Below are positions 1 through 6,800 of a DNA stretch of 18,444 nucleotides, piece after piece (the first letter of the stretch is position 1; every line of letters starts with the position of its first letter). A program made the position numbers and the translations under genes. A model generated the notes under the pieces. It made no database searches, was not told where the DNA came from, and saw only the letters and a list, made by a program, of their open reading frames with translations. The DNA comes from Actinomycetota bacterium (GTDB taxonomy: Bacteria; Actinomycetota; Thermoleophilia; Miltoncostaeales; Miltoncostaeaceae). The stretch is taken from contig SXZC01000119.1 of NCBI GenBank assembly GCA_005788075.1, positions 1 through 18,444 on the forward strand, written 5' to 3'.

Positions 1-6
1 AACGCA

Positions 7-34
7 GAAGGGCCCCGGTTTCCCGGGGCCCTTC
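7..34 (-). terminator. Hairpin terminator downstream of the acyl-CoA dehydrogenase gene
   Basis: A perfect 12-bp stem (GAAGGGCCCCGG pairing with CCGGGGCCCTTC) closes a four-base loop. Read on the minus strand the loop is GAAA, a stable GNRA tetraloop. It lies 28 nt past the minus-strand stop codon at 62-64. No clear T-run follows on either strand, which is common for terminators in high-GC Actinobacteria. It may also act on whatever gene lies left of the window. Confidence 0.75.
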
Positions 35-61
35 GCGTGCCTGAGCGGTGTCGGCCGGGTG

Positions 62-1204
62 CTACAGGCCGAGCTCCTTGCTGATGATCAGCTGCTGGAT
101 CTCCGAGGTGCCCTCGGTGATGCTGGCCAGCTTGGCGTCGCGGTACATGCGCTCCACCGGGTACTCGGTGATGTAGCCGTAGCCGCCGTGGATCTGCACG
201 GCGTCACGGGTGACCTCGTCGGCGACCTCGGCCGAGAAGTACTTGGCCATCGAGGCCTCCTTCACGCACGGCTGGCCGGTCTCGTAGAGCCAGGCGGCCT
301 TGTACGCGAGGGCCTTGGCGGCCTCCACCTTCGTGGCCATGGTGGCGAGCTTGAAGCGCAGCGCCTGGAACTTGCTGAGCGAGCGGCCGAAGGCCTCGCG
401 CTCGTGGGCGTACTTGATCGCCTGCTCCAGGGCGGCCTCGGCGATGGCGGCGCTCTTCACGCCGTGCGAGACGCGACCGGTGATGAGGGCCTCCATCAGG
501 GCGCCGAAGGCACCCTCCTTGCCGCCCAGCAGGGTCTCCTCGCCCACCTCGCAGTCCTCGAACACCAGCTCGGCGGTGTCGGAGGAGCGGTGGCCCATCT
601 TCTCGAGCTTGCGGGTGACCTCGAAGCCCGGCGTCTTGCTGTCGACGATGAACACCGAGATGCCCTCGCCGCGCTTGTCCTTGTCGGTGTACGCGGCGAC
701 GAGGCAGAAGTCGCAGATGGTGCCGTTGGTGATGAAGTTCTTGCGGCCGTTGAGCACGTAGCCGTTCGAGGTCTTCTTGGCGCTGGTGGCCAGGCCGGCC
801 GCGTCGGAGCCCGTGTTGGGCTCGGTGATGGCGTACGCGCCGATGGTCTCGCCGGCGATGGCGTCGGGCAGGTACTTCGCGCGCTGCTCATCGGTGCCGA
901 ACTTGTAGATCGGGAACGACGCCAGGTCGGCGTGCGCGTTGACCGACGCGGTGATGCCGGCACAGACCTTGGTCATCTCCTCGACGAAGATGCACTCGGT
1001 GATCTTGCCGGCGTCGATGCCGCCGTACTCCTCAGGGAACACGATGCCGAGAAGCCCGAGCTCACCGAGCTTGGGCATGATCTCGACGGGGAACTTCTCG
1101 TTCTTCTCGGACTCCTCGACGAGCGGCGCGATCTCCGCCTCGGCGAACTCGCGCACCATCGCGCGGATGTCCTCCTGCTCCTCGGTGAATGCGTAACTCA
1201 GCAT
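62..1204 (-). CDS. Acyl-CoA dehydrogenase (short/branched-chain type)
   Basis: A 380-aa flavoenzyme expected to catalyse FAD-dependent alpha,beta-dehydrogenation of an acyl-CoA, the first step of fatty-acid or branched-chain amino-acid beta-oxidation, passing electrons to ETF in the cytosol. The length is typical. Visible features are the helical N-terminal domain (1-115), the flavin-contacting YAITEPNTGSD motif (124-134), the middle beta domain (to about 230), REAFGRSL (269-276), the FAD/dimer motif QIHGGYGYITEYPVERMYRDA split around 337-357, and the catalytic base Glu364 in ITEGTSEIQ. The start is supported by AGGAG (1210-1214 on the complement) 5 nt upstream. It is divergent from the SDR-GMC operon, with 156 bp between them. 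The family call is firm; the acyl-chain preference cannot be read from sequence. No ETF or CoA ligase gene is in view. Confidence 0.96.
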   Translation of the reverse strand: MLSYAFTEEQEDIRAMVREFAEAEIAPLVEESEKNEKFPVEIMPKLGELGLLGIVFPEEYGGIDAGKITECIFVEEMTKVCAGITASVNAHADLASFPIYKFGTDEQRAKYLPDAIAGETIGAYAITEPNTGSDAAGLATSAKKTSNGYVLNGRKNFITNGTICDFCLVAAYTDKDKRGEGISVFIVDSKTPGFEVTRKLEKMGHRSSDTAELVFEDCEVGEETLLGGKEGAFGALMEALITGRVSHGVKSAAIAEAALEQAIKYAHEREAFGRSLSKFQALRFKLATMATKVEAAKALAYKAAWLYETGQPCVKEASMAKYFSAEVADEVTRDAVQIHGGYGYITEYPVERMYRDAKLASITEGTSEIQQLIISKELGL

Positions 1205-1245
1205 GTGGGCTCCTGCCTCCGGGGTCGACTCGCTCAGGCCGGGGA

Positions 1246-1276
1246 ATCGTAGAACGACCTGTAACGGATCTCACAA
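1246..1276 (-). promoter_or_regulatory. Candidate promoter of the acyl-CoA dehydrogenase gene
   Basis: On the minus strand TTGTGA (complement of 1271-1276) and TACGAT (complement of 1246-1251) resemble -35 and -10 boxes. The 19-nt spacer is slightly longer than optimal. The -10 lies about 41 nt before the start codon, leaving room for the AGGAG ribosome site. This is a motif-level guess only. Confidence 0.3.
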
Positions 1277-1348
1277 GGACAACGGTGGATTTGCTCAGGA
1301 AGGGACAGGTGCCCCGGACGTCCCCGGACGCCCCTTCGCAGGCGGGCG

Positions 1349-1354
1349 TAGCCT
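1349..1354 (+). promoter_or_regulatory. Candidate -10 box for a leaderless SDR transcript
   Basis: TAGCCT (TAnnnT pattern) ends 6 nt before the ATG at 1361, and no Shine-Dalgarno sequence lies between. This spacing is what is expected when transcription starts at or next to the start codon, as in many actinobacterial leaderless mRNAs. No convincing -35 is seen. Confidence 0.25.
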
Positions 1355-1360
1355 TGCGTC

Positions 1361-2122
1361 ATGGCGAATCCGTTCAGTCTCGAGGGGCGCGTGGTGATCG
1401 TGACGGGGGCCTCGCGCGGCATCGGCAAGGGAACGGCCATCGCCGTGTCCGAGTCGGGCGGGCATCCGGTGATGGTGGCGCGCACGGAATCCGACCTCCG
1501 CGAGATCGCGGCGTCGCTGCCCGGTCCCAGCACCGTGCTGGTGGGCGACGTGGCCGATCCGGCTCTTCCCGCGGCCGCAGTGGCCGCCGCCGAGGAGGCC
1601 GGCGGGCTGTGGGGCCTGGTGAACAACGCGGGCATCACGCCCTACTACCACCCCGCCACCGAGACCACCGACGAGGAGTGGCAGCACATCCTCCAGGTGA
1701 ACCTGCGCGCCTGCGCGGCGTTCGCGCGCGAGTCGGCCAAGTCCATGCAGGCGGCGGGGCGCGGTGGGCGCATCGTGAACCTGTCGTCAATCGCCGCGCT
1801 CTCGGGCCTGCCCAACCTGGTCGCCTACAACGCGGCGAAGGGCGCCCTCGACGCCATGACGCGCACCATGGCCGTGGAGCTCGGGCCCGAGGGCATCATG
1901 GTCAACTCCATCGCCCCCGGCACGATCGTCACCGAGATCGTGGAGGACCTCATGGAGCAGAACCCGGTGCTCCGCGAGAAGTTCGTGGCCAAGACCGCCA
2001 TCGGACGCGTGGGGTCGGTGGCCGAGTCGGCCTGGCCGATCGTGTTCCTGCTGTCCGACGCCTCGTCATTCATGACGGGGCAGGTGATGGTGGTGGACGG
2101 CGGCCGGCTCGCGGCCGCCTGA
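1361..2122 (+). CDS. SDR-family NAD(P)-dependent oxidoreductase
   Basis: A 253-aa classical short-chain dehydrogenase/reductase, a single Rossmann domain of the usual family length and presumably cytosolic and tetrameric. It shows the cofactor motif TGASRGIG (15-22), the adenine-pocket GDV (62-64), NNAG (88-91), the active-site Asn114, Ser143, and the Tyr156-x3-Lys160 pair in YNAAK. Arg41 after the second beta strand hints at NADP(H) preference. The C-terminal S.FMTGQVMVVDGG stretch (235-248) is typical of FabG-like members. The substrate is unknown. The GMC oxidoreductase starts 13 nt downstream, so the two are probably co-transcribed and may oxidise the same alcohol in succession. The start lacks an obvious ribosome site (see the candidate leaderless promoter), but the protein begins at the expected place, about 10 residues before the first beta strand. 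Confidence 0.95.
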   Translation: MANPFSLEGRVVIVTGASRGIGKGTAIAVSESGGHPVMVARTESDLREIAASLPGPSTVLVGDVADPALPAAAVAAAEEAGGLWGLVNNAGITPYYHPATETTDEEWQHILQVNLRACAAFARESAKSMQAAGRGGRIVNLSSIAALSGLPNLVAYNAAKGALDAMTRTMAVELGPEGIMVNSIAPGTIVTEIVEDLMEQNPVLREKFVAKTAIGRVGSVAESAWPIVFLLSDASSFMTGQVMVVDGGRLAAA

Positions 2123-2135
2123 CCGAGGAGGGCAG

Positions 2136-3647
2136 ATGAGGGTCGTCATCGCAGGAGCAGGCACCGCCGGGTGCGTGCTGGCGTCCCGGCTCTCCGCCGA
2201 CCCGGGCATCGAGGTGCTGCTGCTCGAGAGCGGCCCGCACTACCGCCCCGGCGAGTGGCCGCCCGAGCTCTCGCACGCCTTCCGCATCATCAAGGAGACC
2301 CACGACTGGGGCTTCACCGCGCAGGCGGGCGCGTCGCCGCGTGGCGTGCACGTGCCGCGCGGCCAGGTGGTGGGGGGCTCGTCGATCACCAACGCCACCA
2401 TCGCCCTGCGCGGCCTTCCCGAGCACTACGACGAGTGGGCTGAGTTCGTACCCGGGCTCGACTGGCAGGCGATGCTGCCGTGGCTGCGGTTCATCGAGAC
2501 CGACGAGCAGTTCGGCGGGGCGCCGTACCACGGCGACCATGGGCCCATCCCCATCAATCGCTGGCCGCGCGACCAGTGGTACCCGCTGCTCGAGGGCTTC
2601 GCCGAGGCGGCGCTGGCCCGCGGCCATGCGTGGGTGGACGACCACAACGCGCCCGGCGCGGTGGGCGTGGGGCCCACGCCCTTCAACATGCGCGACGGCG
2701 TGCGCCAGACGCCGGCCGACCTCTACCTCGACCCGGTGCTCGATCGGGACAACCTCACGTTGGTGACCGGCGTGCGCGTGGACCGCCTGGTGCTCGATGG
2801 CACGCGCGCGACCGGCGTGGTGGTGATGGACGAGGCCACGGGCGAGCGCACCACGCACGAGGCCGATCACGTGATCCTCTGCCTCGGCACCTACCAGAGC
2901 CCGCCGGTGCTGCTGCGCTCCGGCGTCGGCCCGGCCGACGCCATCACCCCGCTGGGCATCCGGCTCGTGCACGAGCTCCCGGGCGTGGGCCGCGGCATGC
3001 AGGACCACCCGAAGATCTCCTACCGCTTCTGGGTCTCCACGGACATCCCCCAGTGGCCGCACCCGTGGATCCAGGTGCTGCTCACCTCGAAGGCCGAGGT
3101 GAACGGCGAGGAGCGGCTGTTCCAGGTGATGCCCTACGTGGGCTTCGTGGACGGCGGCCATCGCATCACCGAGCTCAACGTGCAGGTGGCCGACTCCCGC
3201 GGGCGCACGGGGCGCGTGGACATCCAGTCGACCAACCCCATGGACCAGCCGGTGCTGCGCATGGGCTGGCTCGAGGCCGCGGGCGACCGCGACCTGGCCG
3301 AGGCGGCTGGCCGCGAGCTGATGGCCGTGGCGCGCACCGCCCCGCTCGACGGCATGCTCGACCCGTGGCCCAACCTCGATGACCCCGACCACGCGCTTCG
3401 CACGGTGGAGACCTTCCACCACCCCGTGGCAACGCTGCGCATGGGTCGCGACGACGACCCCATGGCCGTCACCGACGGCGATGGGCGCATCCGCGGGCTC
3501 GAGGGGGCGTGGTGCATCGATGCCTCTGCCATTCCCCGCGTGCCGTCGGCGAATACCCACCTCGCCGTGATCGCCCTCGCCGAGAAGCTCAGCGCCGGGT
3601 TCCTCGGGCTCACCGGGCATGGCGATGCGGCGGTGAGTCCCGCCTGA
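2136..3647 (+). CDS. GMC-family FAD-dependent oxidoreductase
   Basis: A 503-aa glucose-methanol-choline oxidoreductase, expected to oxidise an alcohol to the carbonyl using non-covalent FAD. The N-terminal dinucleotide fold GAGTAGCVLASRLSADP (7-23) ends in the ribose-binding Glu31 of VLLLES. GMC signature 1 is around GQVVGGSSITN (76-86) and signature 2 is GTYQSPPVLLRSGVGP (251-266). The C-terminal part carries HHPVATLRMG with the likely catalytic base His429, and SANTHLAVIALAEK, where His475 occupies the second active-site position. Many bacterial choline-dehydrogenase-like members have Asn there, so the His-His pair resembles glucose or aryl-alcohol oxidases. GAGGAGGG (2125-2132) is a strong ribosome site just after the SDR stop. 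No signal peptide is present. Whether it is an oxidase or a dehydrogenase, and its substrate, cannot be decided. Confidence 0.94.
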   Translation: MRVVIAGAGTAGCVLASRLSADPGIEVLLLESGPHYRPGEWPPELSHAFRIIKETHDWGFTAQAGASPRGVHVPRGQVVGGSSITNATIALRGLPEHYDEWAEFVPGLDWQAMLPWLRFIETDEQFGGAPYHGDHGPIPINRWPRDQWYPLLEGFAEAALARGHAWVDDHNAPGAVGVGPTPFNMRDGVRQTPADLYLDPVLDRDNLTLVTGVRVDRLVLDGTRATGVVVMDEATGERTTHEADHVILCLGTYQSPPVLLRSGVGPADAITPLGIRLVHELPGVGRGMQDHPKISYRFWVSTDIPQWPHPWIQVLLTSKAEVNGEERLFQVMPYVGFVDGGHRITELNVQVADSRGRTGRVDIQSTNPMDQPVLRMGWLEAAGDRDLAEAAGRELMAVARTAPLDGMLDPWPNLDDPDHALRTVETFHHPVATLRMGRDDDPMAVTDGDGRIRGLEGAWCIDASAIPRVPSANTHLAVIALAEKLSAGFLGLTGHGDAAVSPA

Positions 3648-3648
3648 G

Positions 3649-3771
3649 GAGGTAGCCCCCGGATAACGGGGGTGGCGGCCACTCGCCGAAACGGGATCGG
3701 CATTTGCGGGGGCCGCAAATGCATCATCCCCGGCTGCGATCGCCGCCACCCCGTTATCCGGGGGCTACCTC
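3649..3771 (+). repeat. Palindromic element copy A, potential long hairpin RNA
   Basis: The arms 3651-3678 and 3743-3769 pair over 27 bp with one bulged G (GGTAGCCCCCGGATAACG with its complement). An apical hairpin sits inside: GCATTTGCGG (3700-3709), loop GGG, CCGCAAATGC (3713-3722), extended by GGGAT/ATCCC (3693-3697 with 3726-3730) across an internal loop. The element begins directly after the GMC stop codon and ends 95 nt before the next start, so it could terminate the upstream operon, act as a leader structure, or be a dispersed intergenic repeat. It has no T-run. It is nearly identical to 10854-10971. Confidence 0.85.
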
Positions 3772-3865
3772 TCTGCAGTCGGGGTGGCGCGCGGCACGGC
3801 GCACCGGGGGCCTCGCCGCCCGCGATTCGCTAGAAACTGCCGCACTTCCCCCGTTCGGAGACGGC
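3771..3865 (+). promoter_or_regulatory. Conserved leader of FN3 gene A
   Basis: These 95 nt between the palindrome and the ATG match the equivalent 94-95 nt of copy B in length and mostly in sequence, including GGGGGCCTC, a CGATTCGCTAGAAA-like block (3822-3836) and ACTTCCCCC. TAGAAA (3831-3836) could be a weak -10, but no -35 is convincing. GGAG (3857-3860) lies 5 nt from the start codon and serves as the ribosome site. Confidence 0.4.
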
Positions 3866-6800
3866 ATGAGCCCCCGCAGCCGCAGGCATGGCGTTCCCCC
3901 ACCTGCCTTCCTCGGCGTGCTCGTCGCCATGCTGCTTGCCCTCGGGCTGGCGGGCACCGCCAGTGCGGGCTCCCTGCTGGCGGCGCAGGACGTGGTGGTC
4001 AACGTGACCGCCGGGGCCAACGATCCGGTGTCCGGCGCCACCGTGGTGGCCCGCGACGACCTCACGGGGCGGGTGATGTCGAACGCGACGACCACCGGGT
4101 ACCTGGGGTATGCGGCCATCAGGCTTCGCCCCGGCGCGTCGACCCGGCGCATCACCATCACTGCAACCGGCGGCCGCTCGAAGGCCGTCGGCACCCTGTC
4201 GGCGGCCGACGTGATGTCGGCGACGGCTCAGCGTGCGGTGATGGCCAGCGAGATCGAGGTGAACGTCAACCCGGGCAGCACCGTGCTGGCCGAGTACCTC
4301 GATGAGCGCCCCCGCGCATCGGTGGCAGCCGCGGAGCGCGCCGTGGCACGCCGCCTGAGGCTGCCCACGGGCACCGACGTGGCGGAGTCGGCGAGGTTCT
4401 CACGGCTGCGCTTCTCGGGCGAGGACTTCATCGGCGCCGCACGCACGCGTGGCGGGGTGGAGGACTACGCGGAGTGGGCTGCGTCGCGTATCGCCAGCGG
4501 CACCGCGCTGCCTGGCTTTGCGGCCCAAGTGCCGGCCGACGACCTACCGTACAGGGGGTCGGCCGGCCAGCGCCGGAATGAGATCGACGGGGTGCTGTTA
4601 GCCCCGTTCAAGCCGTTGCTCGGAGCCTTGGGAACGAAGGTGCTCTGCGCCATGGCGCTTCCGCAGAAGCTCGCTGTAGGAGCCAGTCTGTGCGAGGACA
4701 AGGAGGCAGCGAGGCAGCTCAGCCCTGAGGACAAGCAGCAGCTCGACGCGATCGAGCAGGGCATCAGCAACCTGCGCGTGCAGATGAGCGGTGTCGAGGC
4801 GACCCTCGGCAATCTCGACGTGCAGGTGGGCAACCTCGGCGGGCAGGTGGCAACGCTCAAATACCAGGCCGAGATGAACGCAGTCGACGATGTGGTGAAG
4901 GCCGCCGCTGTCGTCGCCGGCGTGCGTGCCCAGGGTGGGACGGCGCCGGACCACAACATGCGGACGCTGCAGAACGCCCTCGTGCAGCGCCTGGCCATCA
5001 ACGCGGGGTGCCCCGACTGGGCGGCGCTCGTGGGGTCGCTTCCGCCCGCCGTCATGCGTGATGCCCAGGGGCCCAGGCACCCCGACGCTGCCTGCGCGCC
5101 CTCGTCACTGGGCGTGGGAACGCAGAATGGGCTGCTGCAGTTCGCGCAGCGCACCACGGCGGCGGCGTCCAGGTTCGTCGCCGCCGGGCCGACGCAGGCC
5201 ACCGTGGACGCGGCGGGCGAGTTCTGGCTCGGTGAGTTCGCACGGAACGTCTTCTCCATGAACATCTCGTTGGCCTACGCGCTGCAGGCCGGCACCTCCA
5301 CCCGGAGCTCCACTGCGGTGGATGCCACGGCCGAGTTGTTCGAGGACGTCGTCGACGTGATCAACCTGGATGCAACAGGCACCTACTTCGGCGCGCGCAT
5401 CCCGAACGATCGGGTGCTCGCAATGGGCGCGACACAGGGCACGATCTACGGCATCGGCAGCTACCAGGATCCGGGTAGCTGCAGGGGAGGGGCCCTCTGG
5501 CCGGTCCAGTATCGGTTCGCAAAGATCAGGTTGCCCGACACCCATGTCGTCCACAGGATGTCCTACCTGCCCGGTGGTGCGGAACCGCTCGATCGGACAC
5601 GGCGCGCGTGCAGGGCGGCTGAATTCATAGTGCCCCCACCAGCGGTTCCCGGCGCCGGGTCCACGCTTGAGTGGCAGCCAGCGAAGGAGATACGGGCGGA
5701 TCACGGGCGGAATGGAATCAGGGGGCTTCTCCGGAGCGCGGCCCTGTGCCGCGTGCAGGAGGCGGTCGTCGCGGCAAGCACGTCGAGGCCGATCAGTCCC
5801 CTGTCCTTCGACGGGGGTGGGGGCACGATCTGCGTGCCGGGCCGGACCGCCATACCCGAGCGGCTTGGCGTGGAGTGGTCCAATTCGGGCAAGAAAGCCG
5901 GCGGGGCATTGCCGAACCTTCAACTCTCGCTCGACCATGGCGCGTGTGCACCGTGGGAGGTCGGCACGGCGATGTCGAGATTCTTGCCAGTGGAAGCCTT
6001 GATTAGGGGAAGCGGTTACGGCACCCCCCAGGATCTCGTGACGGCCGTGGGTATGCAGTGCCCGGTCACCGACCTCACGCCGCGGGCTGACAAGGCCACG
6101 GGGTGGAACTGCGTCTCGGCAAACCCCTCGGGGCGCGTGGCCTCGGCGTCCTTTTCGATCATCAACGGCGTCAGCAGGCCGGGCAATTTCGACGCAAGGC
6201 CGGTGACGTCTTCTCTGGGAGGGGTGCTCGACGTCCGCTCGATGGGCGGGTACTGCCCAATTGGCAGGCTGTACGATCGGCTGGATCCCTTCCGGTGGTA
6301 CTGCTCCCCGGGGCTGCGACCCCCTATCGAAAATGAACGGCTCGACTGCACTTCAGGTGGGCTGCAAGCGACGATAGGCAAGCTGACGTCGTACTTTGAA
6401 CCTGGTAGCACCGCGGGGCAGACGTCCCGTACCTACCGTCCTGTGGTTCCGTCGGGGGCACGACTCAATGAGCTCACGGCAGTCGGCATCAATGTGGGGG
6501 CTCAGAACTGGACGTCCAACAACGACGTAGCGGGCGACTTCGTCGTGGGTCCGCTCTACACCAGCGACGCCGTGGGGGCGTACGTCCCGGGAACCTCGCC
6601 CGGGGCGCCCGCGGCGACTGCCCCGCCAAGGGTGAAGGGGGTGGCCGTCCCCGATGCGGTCCGTGACCTCTCGCTCTGCGGCTCGGAGTGCACCGGGGAC
6701 ACAACATCCATTCGCGTCGCCTGGCGGGCGCCGGCATCGAGCGGCGGCATGAGGATCCTCTCCTATGAAGTGGTGGCCAAGACGCGGGGCAGCGGTCCGG

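Noticed and set aside
59..1252. Long plus-strand open frame opposite the acyl-CoA dehydrogenase
   Set aside because: It is Leu/Gly/Asp-rich low-complexity translation, exactly antisense to a gene with intact family motifs; a high-GC shadow frame.
2070..3749. 559-codon minus-strand frame opposite the GMC gene
   Set aside because: His/Arg/Val/Gly-rich composition with no family motif; the plus-strand GMC protein is unambiguous.
3649..3771. Palindrome as the end of an insertion sequence
   Set aside because: The arms lie only about 65 nt apart, there is no transposase anywhere in the window, and no target duplication is evident.
3704..3865. N-terminal extension of FN3 protein A from the ATG at 3704
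   Set aside because: It would start inside the palindrome, lacks a ribosome site and buries the signal peptide; the same applies to 10874-11065 in copy B.
4400..6500. Polymorphic toxin / contact-dependent inhibition system
   Set aside because: Variability is internal rather than at the C-terminus, and there is no toxin motif, pre-toxin motif or small immunity gene.
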